A stretch of 64,000 nucleotides of DNA from Ellagibacter isourolithinifaciens (lineage in GTDB: Bacteria > Actinomycetota > Coriobacteriia > Coriobacteriales > Eggerthellaceae). The stretch spans positions 124,001-188,000 of the forward strand of contig NZ_WAJR01000002.1 of assembly GCF_008831035.1 (NCBI RefSeq), in the 5' to 3' direction. The notes beneath the pieces are model-generated. The model worked only from the letters and a program-made list of their open reading frames with translations. It searched no databases and was not told the DNA's origin. Position 1 is the first letter of the stretch. Every line of letters begins with the position of its first letter. The translations under genes and the position numbers were made by a program. Below, in pieces: positions 26,572-34,650 of this stretch.

Positions 26572-26998
26572 AGTCACGCTTCTCCTCTTCTGCTTCGCGG
26601 GACTTGCGCTCCATATCGTCGATGACTGAAAGCATGCGATCGCGGGTCTCGCGATACGTCATGCCCTTCGATCGGTATTGCCTGATGCAGTTTTCGAGCA
26701 GGGCGTCGATCGCATCCTCTTCGGATTCGTCGGGCGAAACGTCTCGCTGCACGAACATGCCGCGTCCTCGTACGGACACAATCAACCCAGAAAGCTCGAG
26801 GTCGCGATACGCTTTCGTCACGGTGTTGTAATTGATCTTTGCGTCTGCTGCTAACCCGCGTACACTGGGAAGCTGCTCTCCTGGCTTGAGAACTCCCGTG
26901 CGGATCAGGTAGGAGAAGCGGTTTCGCAGCTGGGCCCATATGGGCAGGTCAGATGCTTCGTCTACGCGAAATACAACATTGTCTTCATTCGTTTGCAA
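26558..26998 (-). CDS. GntR-family regulator (YtrA subfamily)
   Basis: A 146-residue regulator with the N-terminal GntR winged helix (PIWAQLRNRFSYLIRTGVLK, then GEQLPSVRGLAADAKINYNT, then VTKAYRDLELSGLI) and a short helical C-terminus rather than a large ligand domain, as in the YtrA group. YtrA-type regulators usually control membrane or ABC-transport operons and respond to cell-envelope stress. Here the downstream overlapping gene is a slipin. The start appears to be TTG 26998, with AAAGGTG just upstream; no ATG or GTG fits the conserved N-terminus better. Confidence 0.88.
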   Translation of the reverse strand: MQTNEDNVVFRVDEASDLPIWAQLRNRFSYLIRTGVLKPGEQLPSVRGLAADAKINYNTVTKAYRDLELSGLIVSVRGRGMFVQRDVSPDESEEDAIDALLENCIRQYRSKGMTYRETRDRMLSVIDDMERKSREAEEEKRDYGIS

Positions 26999-27064
26999 TC
27001 TGTCACCTTTTTGGATTGATCTTGTCGTTTTTCGTCGTTTGCGGTCTATGCCGGTATAGCTTCA

Positions 27065-27934
27065 TCAATGGGCCCCGCATGCAATCAGGCAGTACCGCAG
27101 GCATAGCCCGCCGAACAAGCATACAAAATCGGATACGGGTATGGTGCGGCATTCCTTGTGCGTTGCCGAGTAGGTTTCAAGTGCGAGGGGCGCCACGATT
27201 CCTGCGCCCATTACGCCAACGAGTGCTATGGCCAGCATATTGGGTTCCATCAAAAGATTGACGGACGCGTTTGCCGAGGGGTTGCCAAATGCCGCAAAGG
27301 AAAAGATGGCCAGAAAGACAGTTTCTGCAATAAGGCAGGCTATATGGCAAAGTTGAAGCGGCTTGGTCGCGCGCAATAGAAGAGACTGCCCTTGCGTGAC
27401 CCAGTCAATTAAAAGCACTACGGATACGCCTGACGAAAGAGATGAAAGAACGAATAGGGCGATAATTGACCAATGATTCCAGAAAGGTATGCCGCCTTGG
27501 AACAGGAATACTCCCGTATAGGCCATTGTCGCCAGGGCCCCTACGCAACAGAGTATCTCGACGGTGCCTCGTGCGCGTCCGTGAAGCGAAAGGGGGCCTT
27601 GCGAGAGCGATACGAGAGACAGCAAAGTTGCCACAAGCGTTTCAATGGCAAGCGTGTAGGCACCGAAGGTGATGACAGTGGGATGAGGACGGAGAAACAC
27701 CAATAACGCGCGTCCGGGATTCCCCAGATCCCACAGCAGGCAAACCATGGCGAACACGAGCAAGACGACGCCTGCAATATACACACGCCGTCGCAACGCT
27801 TCGAATGCGGTCTGCAAACGAGAGGGGCGCTGTGCTCGCCGAAAGAGGAGACTCCACGCAGAGATGACGAAAAGCGCACCTGCAGCCGTGCCACCTAGAA
27901 ATAAATATGCTATGACCAATGAACCGTAGAGCAT
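27065..27934 (-). CDS. NrfD/PsrC-like integral membrane subunit (orphan)
   Basis: A 289-residue polytopic protein with about eight to nine predicted helices, of the NrfD/PsrC/DmsC-like quinone-interacting anchor type. Indicators are the start YGSLVIAYLFLGGTAAGALF and the conserved segment LLWDLGNPGRALLVFLRPHP. Such proteins link quinone pools to iron-sulphur and molybdopterin subunits, but no catalytic partner lies beside it on this strand. It is transcribed divergently from the DmsABC-type operon at 28214-33661, which has its own anchor. Whether it forms an alternative anchor, or is left over from an older complex, cannot be decided here. ATG 27934 follows GACGAGGAC. Confidence 0.82.
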   Translation of the reverse strand: MLYGSLVIAYLFLGGTAAGALFVISAWSLLFRRAQRPSRLQTAFEALRRRVYIAGVVLLVFAMVCLLWDLGNPGRALLVFLRPHPTVITFGAYTLAIETLVATLLSLVSLSQGPLSLHGRARGTVEILCCVGALATMAYTGVFLFQGGIPFWNHWSIIALFVLSSLSSGVSVVLLIDWVTQGQSLLLRATKPLQLCHIACLIAETVFLAIFSFAAFGNPSANASVNLLMEPNMLAIALVGVMGAGIVAPLALETYSATHKECRTIPVSDFVCLFGGLCLRYCLIACGAH

Positions 27935-27982
27935 GTCCTCGTCTGTTCTCTTCGACCATCGTTATTATCCCACGAAATGATG

Positions 27983-28028
27983 CAATAGGGAAATACCTAT
28001 TGACTGATGCAGTGAATCGCAATACTAT
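27983..28028 (+). promoter_or_regulatory. Promoter with overlapping dyad for the molybdoenzyme operon
   Basis: TTGACT (28000-28005) and TACTAT (28023-28028) are separated by 17 bases. The inverted repeat CAATAGG-GAAATA-CCTATTG (27983-28002) overlaps the -35 box, a position suited to repression or activation by a dimeric regulator. Confidence 0.6.
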
Positions 28029-28213
28029 GACACCAACGAATGGATACGGCTTATTCTGTCGGCCGCGGAGGGGTGCCGTAATTCCATCCGAGGGGTGTAT
28101 CTCGCGAAAAAGGCGAGCGCTCAAAATCTATTGGGGGTCAGTCCGGAGGGGAACGGCGTAGCGCGCGATCGCTTACCTATCTTCGGCACCGAGGCTGATA
28201 GCGAGGTGTTGCA
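28029..28213 (+). other. Long 5' leader of the molybdoenzyme operon
   Basis: About 185 bases separate the predicted -10 box from the first gene. The leader holds three similar purine-rich blocks (GGAGGGGTG near 28064, GAGGGGTG near 28091, GGAGGGGA near 28146) and a CTCGC-GAAAAAGG-CGAG hairpin near 28101-28115. It matches no riboswitch that I can identify by eye. Confidence 0.4.
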
Positions 28214-28972
28214 ATGATTTCTGAGTTTCCGTTGTTTCTGTTTACGACATTGGCCGGTGTAGCTGCCGGCGCGTATGTGGTGAGTGTTGCTTTTCCAGTG
28301 GGCAAAGACGCTAAGAAGACGTGGCTGTTCCCGCTGGTGTGCTTGGTGCTTTTGGCTGTGGGTCTGGCGGGCCTGCCGTTGCACCTGGGTCGTCCCGAGC
28401 GTTTGTTCGTCGCGCTCTCGCAGCCTGGCGCCATGATTGCTCAGGAGGCGTACTGGTCGATCGCCCTGGGCGTTATTCTGCTGATCGATCTGGTGATTTC
28501 CAAGACGAAGGGATCTTCTCCCCGTGGGCTGCGCATCGTGGGTGGTATTGCCGCATTGGGTCTTATGTTCGTGATGTCTAATGCGTATTTCGTATCCATT
28601 GGCGTGTCTGCATGGGCGTCGTGGCAGACGTTCCTGCTGTTTATCCTTGGTGATTTGGCCATGGGTGCTGCGTTGCTTGCTCTTCTCGAGTCCGACCTGA
28701 TGAAGAACGGCACGTATCTGACAGCTTCTGCCGTATTGAGCGTGCTCGCTGCTGTGGGCGTCGTGCTTGAAACTGTGCACTTCGCAAGCGTCGGTGCGAG
28801 CATGGTGCTTTTGATCATTGGTGCTGTAGTCGTGGCTGTTGCCGCCGTCCTGCAGTTCATGGCAAAGTCGGGCAAAATGTCTACCGCAACTGCCGCAAAG
28901 GTTGCGTTTGCCTGCGCGTTTGTCGGTATTGCCTTGGCTCGCTACGGTTTTTATGCCGCGTGCGCTCTGTAA
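28214..28972 (+). CDS. DmsC-type membrane anchor subunit
   Basis: A 252-residue protein with eight hydrophobic helices, resembling the DMSO reductase anchor DmsC. The N-terminus FPLFLFTTLAGVAAGAYVVS and the conserved GLPLHLGRPERLFVALSQPG carry the charged and His residues usual near the quinone site. It would anchor the catalytic subunits to the cytoplasmic membrane and take electrons from menaquinol. It is unusual in being the first gene of its operon (C-A-B order). The catalytic gene begins 15 bases downstream with a GGAAAGGGAG site. Helix count was judged from hydrophobicity only. Confidence 0.85.
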   Translation: MISEFPLFLFTTLAGVAAGAYVVSVAFPVGKDAKKTWLFPLVCLVLLAVGLAGLPLHLGRPERLFVALSQPGAMIAQEAYWSIALGVILLIDLVISKTKGSSPRGLRIVGGIAALGLMFVMSNAYFVSIGVSAWASWQTFLLFILGDLAMGAALLALLESDLMKNGTYLTASAVLSVLAAVGVVLETVHFASVGASMVLLIIGAVVVAVAAVLQFMAKSGKMSTATAAKVAFACAFVGIALARYGFYAACAL

Positions 28973-28987
28973 GGAAAGGGAGAAAAG

Positions 28988-31471
28988 ATGACTGATATTG
29001 CTTCCAGTAATTCCCGCGGCTTTTCCCGCCGTTCGTTTATCGCAGGAGCTGCAGCCCTCACCGCTGCTGGCGTTCTTTCTGGCTGCTCGTCAAACACTGG
29101 TGGTTTGGCGCCGCATACGGCGGATTCGTCGAAAGCTGGCACCGAAGAGATATTTTCTGGCTCATGCCGCTCGCAGTGCATCCAGGGTTGTTATTTGAAC
29201 GTGCACGTGCGTGATGGGCAGATCGTGCGGACGACGGCCGGCCACATCGAAGAGGAGCCTTTTTACGAGCATATCTGCCCGAAGGGTCTGAGCCATCCTG
29301 CGCGCGTGTACAGTGCGGGTCGTTTGCAGTATCCCATGCGTCGCGTGGGCGAACGCGGTGCAGGCGAGTTCGAGCGCATCAGCTGGGATGAGGCCATTCA
29401 GGAGATAACCGACAAATGGAAAGGTTATCGGGAAGAGTATGGTCCGGAGTCCATCGCGTTTTTCTTAGGGAGCGGAAACACTGCCGTTTTGGGCGGAGGA
29501 ACTGCCGACGGATCGGTTATGCAACATCTTCAGACTGTTATGGGGGCTTGCAGTGTGCTTCCCGATCGCGATATCGCTTTCCAATCAGCTATGGTGAAAG
29601 TATTCGGCCCTGGATCTGCGTTTGTCAGCCCGCTCGAGTGGAACGGCGCGAACCATATTGTCATTTGGGGCTGCAATCCTGCCGTTTCCTGCAAACGCAT
29701 GATGCATTTTTACCTCGATGCCAAGGATGCTGGCGCGCAGCTTACAACAATCGACATCCAGTACAACACGAATGCGGCAAAGTCCGATTGGTTCGTTCCG
29801 GTGCATCCTGCTACCGATGGAGCGCTCGTGTTCGGCATACTGAGCGAGGTCCTGGCGCAAGGCTGGCAAGACACCGAATTTATGCGCGCCCATTCCGAAG
29901 CTCCGTTCCTTGTGAAAGAGGACAACACTTTCCTTCGTATGAGCGATTTGGGTGTTGCTCCTACTACGGGGAAAAATGCATATGGCATGGAAGTGACCAT
30001 CGACCCCGAAGTCGTATGGGATGAAGCGACGCAATCTGCGAAGTCCCATCTGGAAGCCGAAAAGCCGGCGCTCGAGAATGTTCCTGAAGAGGTCGAAGGC
30101 TTTAAGGTGCGTCTGGTGTGGGATATGGCTCTCGAGGCTATCGGCAAATGGACTCCCGAGAAGGCTTCTGAGGTTACGGGGGTGTCCGTCGAAGACATCA
30201 AACGCCTCGCTCGCATGTATGGTCAGGAAGGCCCAGTGCTTACCGGCATGAATCAAGGTCTGAACCACTACTTCAACGCTATCTATACGTACGATCTCAT
30301 CTTCTTGCTTATGGTCGTTACCGGCAACATTGGCAAGGAATCCGCTGGTCTCATCTCTGGAGGCGGGAGCTTCGGCATCAGCAACTCGAACGGCTGCATC
30401 AATCAGCCGAGCTCTAAGGGCGAAAAGCCTGCTGGACCTGGTCGAAATATCAACTGGACGGCACTGTACGGCATCATTCACGACCAAGAGCTGCTGGGCA
30501 AACCGTTCCCTCTGAAGAGCCTGTATTGTTCGTGTACTAACATTGTGTCGAACCAGACCGAGCAGAACGAAACCATCAAGTCGCTCAAGGAGGTTGAGTT
30601 CTTGGTTGTCGAGGAGATGACCATGAGCGATACGGCCTTGTACGCCGATATCCTGCTTCCTGCGTGCCATTGGTTCGAGTGCGAGGACTTGCGCGTTCGC
30701 TCGTACAATATGCCCTATCTGGTGTACAACGATAAAGCGACTGAGCCTTTATATGAAAGCAAGTCCGACTTCGAGATCTACAAGATGATTGGTTCGGCGA
30801 TGGGCTTCGAGGACTTCTTCGACTTCTCTGAAAAGGACTACATCTCTTTGTGGCTCAACAGTCCCGTGGCGAAAAAGGAAGGCATCACGTACGATTCTCT
30901 GCGTGAAACGAAGATTGCTCGCAACCATCAGCTCAAGGAGAATCCCTTCATGGGCGGCAAGTTCTTCCATCAGAGCGGCCGTGCGAAAATGTGGACGGAA
31001 AAGGTCGTTCCTGAATATAACTTGGGCCAGGAAATCGACGAAAGCAAGGAGCATCTGCTTTTCTATTGGGAGCCTGCGCGAGAGGCAAACTTGGAGGCGC
31101 CAATCCGCGAAAAGTATCCCTTCTCGGTCCTCGGCGAGCATATGCGTACACGCAACCATACGCAATGGTGGGACGTGGACTACATGAAGGAATACGAACG
31201 GCAGCCTATTGCCCGCTTTAACCCCGATGATGCAAAGGAGCTGGGGATATCCGAGGGTGATACCGTGCGTCTTTACAATGACCGCGGTTCGGTAACGTTG
31301 CTTGCCACTATCAATTCCGGCCAGGCGCCAAAGACCATCAACTGCCCTCGCAGCTTCCTTACCCGTGAGCATATCGATGGCGACTTCGCCACTATTTCGT
31401 TTAACGACTACAACCAAGTAACACGCAATCAGTGCTACTTCGACCAGGCTGTGGCCGTCGAGAAGCTGTAG
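28988..31471 (+). CDS. Tat-exported molybdopterin oxidoreductase (DmsA-like catalytic subunit)
   Basis: An 827-residue bis-molybdopterin-guanine-dinucleotide enzyme of the DMSO-reductase superfamily. Residues 10-35 are a twin-arginine signal (SRRSFIAGAAALTAAGVLSG) with a Cys33 that could be lipidated. The N-terminal [4Fe-4S] site is Cys60, Cys64, Cys68 and Cys97 (ICPKG). The Mo-cofactor region follows (FGPGSAFVSPLEWNGANH, then VIWGCNPAVSC), and the C-terminal MopB barrel (LGISEGDTVRLYNDRG). It is probably a terminal reductase on the outer face of the membrane. Coriobacteria carry many such paralogues acting on drugs, sulphoxides or plant phenolics, and the sequence does not reveal this one's substrate. 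It is cotranscribed with the B subunit and the chaperone. Confidence 0.92.
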   Translation: MTDIASSNSRGFSRRSFIAGAAALTAAGVLSGCSSNTGGLAPHTADSSKAGTEEIFSGSCRSQCIQGCYLNVHVRDGQIVRTTAGHIEEEPFYEHICPKGLSHPARVYSAGRLQYPMRRVGERGAGEFERISWDEAIQEITDKWKGYREEYGPESIAFFLGSGNTAVLGGGTADGSVMQHLQTVMGACSVLPDRDIAFQSAMVKVFGPGSAFVSPLEWNGANHIVIWGCNPAVSCKRMMHFYLDAKDAGAQLTTIDIQYNTNAAKSDWFVPVHPATDGALVFGILSEVLAQGWQDTEFMRAHSEAPFLVKEDNTFLRMSDLGVAPTTGKNAYGMEVTIDPEVVWDEATQSAKSHLEAEKPALENVPEEVEGFKVRLVWDMALEAIGKWTPEKASEVTGVSVEDIKRLARMYGQEGPVLTGMNQGLNHYFNAIYTYDLIFLLMVVTGNIGKESAGLISGGGSFGISNSNGCINQPSSKGEKPAGPGRNINWTALYGIIHDQELLGKPFPLKSLYCSCTNIVSNQTEQNETIKSLKEVEFLVVEEMTMSDTALYADILLPACHWFECEDLRVRSYNMPYLVYNDKATEPLYESKSDFEIYKMIGSAMGFEDFFDFSEKDYISLWLNSPVAKKEGITYDSLRETKIARNHQLKENPFMGGKFFHQSGRAKMWTEKVVPEYNLGQEIDESKEHLLFYWEPAREANLEAPIREKYPFSVLGEHMRTRNHTQWWDVDYMKEYERQPIARFNPDDAKELGISEGDTVRLYNDRGSVTLLATINSGQAPKTINCPRSFLTREHIDGDFATISFNDYNQVTRNQCYFDQAVAVEKL

Positions 31472-31484
31472 GAGGATTGATATT

Positions 31485-32150
31485 ATGACTCGATACGGAA
31501 TGGCTATCGACCTTGAGCGTTGCGTTGGTTGCCAGGCGTGCGCCACGGCATGTAAAATCGCGAATAATCTGCCTAAGAACATTACTTACAACACGGTATA
31601 TACGAAAACGAGCACCGATCCAGATGATTTTGGCACGGCGGTTGTGCACGGGGCCGTTGCTAACGACAACGCATTCGGCGAATTCCCGAATTGCGTGCTG
31701 GAATTCCTTCCGGTGCAGTGCCAGCATTGCGAGAACCCTCCTTGTCTGAGGGTGTGCCCGACGGGTGCGACGAAGAAGCGCGACGATGGGATCGTATATG
31801 TGGACTCGTCGCTGTGCATCGGTTGCCGTTCGTGCATGATGGCGTGCCCCTACGATAATGTCCGTTCGATGAACGAGGGGGAGCCCGAGTACTATCTCGA
31901 TGTCGTGGTGGGAGAGGCCGATGCCCCTATTCACGAGGCAGGCACGGTGGAGAAGTGCACGTTCTGCCACAATTTGATCGACAGGGGAGAGGTTCCGGCT
32001 TGCATGCAGCTGTGCATGGGCCGTGCGCGGTATTGGGGTGATTTGGACGATCCGGAGTCGGAGGTTTCAAAAGCTATCGAGGGGCGCAACTATTACAAGC
32101 TGCGCGAATCGGTAGGGACTGGCCCTAACGTGTTTTACCTGACCAAGTAA
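31485..32150 (+). CDS. DmsB-like iron-sulphur electron-transfer subunit
   Basis: A 221-residue protein with the four-cluster ferredoxin pattern of DmsB/NrfC. ERCVGCQACATAC is followed by VQCQHCENPPCLRVCPTGA, then LCIGCRSCMMACPY, and finally KCTFCHNLIDRGEVPACMQLC. The sixteen cysteines would bind four [4Fe-4S] clusters and pass electrons from the DmsC-like anchor to the catalytic subunit. It has no signal peptide and presumably crosses the membrane by hitch-hiking with the Tat-borne catalytic subunit. It starts 13 bases after that gene with a GGAGG site. Confidence 0.95.
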   Translation: MTRYGMAIDLERCVGCQACATACKIANNLPKNITYNTVYTKTSTDPDDFGTAVVHGAVANDNAFGEFPNCVLEFLPVQCQHCENPPCLRVCPTGATKKRDDGIVYVDSSLCIGCRSCMMACPYDNVRSMNEGEPEYYLDVVVGEADAPIHEAGTVEKCTFCHNLIDRGEVPACMQLCMGRARYWGDLDDPESEVSKAIEGRNYYKLRESVGTGPNVFYLTK

Positions 32151-32213
32151 CTGTGTTATTCGAGCCGTCGTTTCCCGCAGGATGCGGCGGCTCTGAACCG
32201 AACGGAGCGATTC

Positions 32214-32960
32214 ATGAGCGAAAGCGTTGATCGAAAACTGCACAGAGCCGTGGGTCTGTCCGATCTCGCAGCGCTTTTGGCGGCCGGCTTCTCTTTCCCG
32301 AATGAGCAGATTGCTCAGGCGCTTTCCGATGGGCGGTTTCTCGCCGATTGGCGCGCGAGCATGATTGATGCTTGCGGGGAAGAATCGGAGGGGGATGCGG
32401 ACCTGGCGAGTCATTGCGCTGAGGCGTTTGCGGGAGTCGAGCAGGGGCCTCTTCGCCGCGAGTACAGCCGATTGTTTTTAGCGCCAGGCGTCGACGTGCT
32501 GGTCTGGCCTTATGAAAGCCCCTTCGTGCACCGCATGATGGGCGCTGAGGGCGATCCGTCGTTGTTCCGAACCCGAATCGCTATGGATGTCGAGCGCCGC
32601 ATGGCCGAATCAGGTGTGACCACGGTCGATTTGCGTCGTGAGCCTGTTGACAGCATTTTTCACGAATTGGAGTTTTTGGCGCATTTGCATGCTTGCGTGG
32701 CGGAAGCTGTGCGGGTCGAAGATGCCGCTGCCGAAGCAGAGTGGCGGGATCGCTTAGATTCTTTTGCCCGTAACCATTTTTTGAAATGGTGTCCTCGTTT
32801 CATGTCTGAAGTAAGGAGTCTTAGCCAGTTGGCTGCATATCGGGCTTTGTCCGATATGGGCAAGCGGTACATGTGCGAATTGGCTGCCGAAGTGGGCCTC
32901 GAAGCGAGTCTTGCATTGGAAGGCGCTGGGGACGAAACCGTTTCTCCGCGTACTTCCTGA
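32214..32960 (+). CDS. TorD/DmsD-family maturation chaperone
   Basis: A 248-residue all-helical protein of the TorD family, cytoplasmic chaperones that hold molybdoenzyme Tat signals until the cofactor is inserted. Support comes from length, the FLAPGVDVLVWPYESPFVHR segment in place of the classical TorD Tyr-x-x-Leu-Phe region, the cluster of acidic and aromatic residues in HELEFLAHLHACVAEA, and position directly after the catalytic genes. Sequence conservation in this family is low, so the assignment leans on context. It probably serves the DmsA-like enzyme of this operon. Confidence 0.78.
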   Translation: MSESVDRKLHRAVGLSDLAALLAAGFSFPNEQIAQALSDGRFLADWRASMIDACGEESEGDADLASHCAEAFAGVEQGPLRREYSRLFLAPGVDVLVWPYESPFVHRMMGAEGDPSLFRTRIAMDVERRMAESGVTTVDLRREPVDSIFHELEFLAHLHACVAEAVRVEDAAAEAEWRDRLDSFARNHFLKWCPRFMSEVRSLSQLAAYRALSDMGKRYMCELAAEVGLEASLALEGAGDETVSPRTS

Positions 32961-32971
32961 AAGGCAGTTTC

Positions 32972-33661
32972 ATGACATTCTTGATCGTGCTCATATGCGT
33001 TGTAGTTGCGGTACTTTTGCTGAAGCCTGCCATTAAGAAGGCACCGGCAATCTGGTATGCTGCTGCGATTGCGCTGGCGCTGCTCTATATAGGGGTATTG
33101 CAGGGTTTGCTACCTCTGCCAGCGCCCGTGCGCAATGTGCTGTTCTTGCTATTGCAGAAAGGCACGTTGGCGGTTGCCCTGTTTACTGTGGTGATGTTTG
33201 TCGGGGTCTTTCCGCGTGATTCGAAGCCACGCAAATACCTGTCTCCCGTACGGGCGGAGCTTTCCATTATCGCGTGCATGCTGATAGTAGGGCATATTCT
33301 CGCATATTGTCTGACCTATGTACCGCGCGTGTTGGGCGCGGGTGTGATCACCCCGTTCGTTTCTGTGGGCTTGGGCGTAGCGTTGGCCGTCACCGTGCTT
33401 CTGATTGTTTTGGGAGCCACGTCGTTTAACAACGTGAAGGCTCGCATGAGCTCGCAAACGTGGTTTCGTGTGCAGAAATGGTCATATGTGTTTTTCGGCC
33501 TGACCTATGTGCACGTGCTTGCAATGCTTTTGCCGAGCGCTCTCTCTGGCGGCATGACGGCTGCGCAGAGCGTCGTGGCATACACCGTTGTGTTCGGTGC
33601 GTACGCAGTGCTTCGCATTGTTCGCGCCATACTGGATCGAAAGCGCGGAGATCTTTTCTAG
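32972..33661 (+). CDS. Ferric-reductase-like (haem-type) membrane protein
   Basis: A 229-residue protein with six or seven helices, of the ferric-reductase-like transmembrane type (related to MsrQ/YedZ). His residues in IVGHILAYC and YVHVLAMLLP could bind haem b across the membrane. The C-terminal stretch YTVVFGAYAVLRIVRAI ends in a positive cytoplasmic tail. ATG 32972 lies 12 bases after the chaperone stop with an AAAGGCAG site, and the operon terminator follows, so it belongs to the Dms-type unit. It may pass electrons between quinone and the exported enzyme, or repair it. That role is inferred from context only. Confidence 0.78.
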   Translation: MTFLIVLICVVVAVLLLKPAIKKAPAIWYAAAIALALLYIGVLQGLLPLPAPVRNVLFLLLQKGTLAVALFTVVMFVGVFPRDSKPRKYLSPVRAELSIIACMLIVGHILAYCLTYVPRVLGAGVITPFVSVGLGVALAVTVLLIVLGATSFNNVKARMSSQTWFRVQKWSYVFFGLTYVHVLAMLLPSALSGGMTAAQSVVAYTVVFGAYAVLRIVRAILDRKRGDLF

Positions 33662-33676
33662 ATTACTCTCTTCCAA

Positions 33677-33712
33677 CTCGGGGGGAGCGTTTCCCCTTCA
33701 GCTTCCCCCGAG
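33677..33712 (+). terminator. Terminator of the molybdoenzyme operon
   Basis: CTCGGGGGGAGC (33677-33688) pairs with GCTTCCCCCGAG (33701-33712), allowing one G-U pair. A pyrimidine-rich run follows. Confidence 0.7.
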
Positions 33713-33825
33713 GCCCCTTCTTCTCTTTGCTGCTTCGCGGGGAAAGCAGCCGTTTTGTTCGCTAAAATGAACGAGCGCAAAGCTGTAGGTTGAATCTGCG
33801 GGAAGACAACCGGTTGGAGGAGACG

Positions 33826-34650
33826 GTGGAAAAACAGGAATCGATTGATGCGTGGTTCGCGCTCGTTCCCGAGCAGGCGAAGGCGACTGCTCGGCGATTG
33901 CTCTTAGAGGTTGACAATCTGCGAAGGGAAGAGATTATCTACCCGCCGCAAGGCGACATCTTAAACGCGCTTGCCTATGTAGCGCCTGAAGACGTCCGCG
34001 CCGTCATTCTGGGGCAGGATCCCTACCACGGCTCGGGGCAGGCGATGGGCTTGTCGTTCTCGGTACCCAAAGGGGAGAAGCTTCCGCCGAGCTTGCGCAA
34101 TATCTATAAGGAAATGGCATCTGACCTGGGGTGCAGCATACCTGTGAGCGGTGATTTGTCCGCGTGGGCACAGCAAGGTGTGCTGCTTTTGAACACGACG
34201 CTCACCGTGCGGGAGCACGAGGCGAACTCTCACAGCAAGTTGGGCTGGCAAGTGGTCACGACGGCAATCGTCGAGGCGTGCATGCGCTTGCCTCAGCCGG
34301 TGGTCTTTTTGGCGTGGGGTCGCCCGGCTATCAAGCTGATCGAGAGCGCAAAGTCGCGCGCGGCGAAGGGCGCGTTCGAGGGTGGCGCTTGCGCTGGTGC
34401 TGCGGACTCTGGCGCCGATGACCACGCATCGAGCGGTACCGCCCCCGCTGTTGCCGACTCAAGCGGCTCTCTTGCGGGCGGCGCCCTTTCCTGCAAGTTC
34501 ATCCTCAAAAGCACGCACCCCTCGCCACTTTCGGCATCGCGCGCGGCTGGCGATCTCCCCGCTTTCTTGGGCTCGCGTCCGTTCTCCCGCGCAAACGATT
34601 TGTTGAAGGAATGCGGGGTCGAGCTTATCGATTGGTCGCTTGCTGGCTGA
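33826..34650 (+). CDS. ung: Uracil-DNA glycosylase (family 1)
   Basis: Removes uracil from DNA as the first step of base-excision repair. Family-1 motifs are intact: ILGQDPYHGSGQAMGLSFSV with catalytic Asp65 and His68, LLLNTTLTV with the base-binding Asn, and the minor-groove loop STHPSPLSA with His231. Between the two halves (about residues 182-221) lies an Ala/Gly/Ser/Asp-rich insertion absent from typical Ung, raising the length to 274. The start is GTG 33826 behind GGAGGAG; the TTG at 33790 has no such site. The 3' end overlaps the convergent esterase gene by 26 bases. Confidence 0.95.
   Translation: MEKQESIDAWFALVPEQAKATARRLLLEVDNLRREEIIYPPQGDILNALAYVAPEDVRAVILGQDPYHGSGQAMGLSFSVPKGEKLPPSLRNIYKEMASDLGCSIPVSGDLSAWAQQGVLLLNTTLTVREHEANSHSKLGWQVVTTAIVEACMRLPQPVVFLAWGRPAIKLIESAKSRAAKGAFEGGACAGAADSGADDHASSGTAPAVADSSGSLAGGALSCKFILKSTHPSPLSASRAAGDLPAFLGSRPFSRANDLLKECGVELIDWSLAG

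Noticed and set aside
28029-28213. Molybdenum-cofactor riboswitch in the molybdoenzyme leader
   Set aside because: The leader is long enough, but I could not align it with the Moco motif. It is reported only as an unexplained leader.
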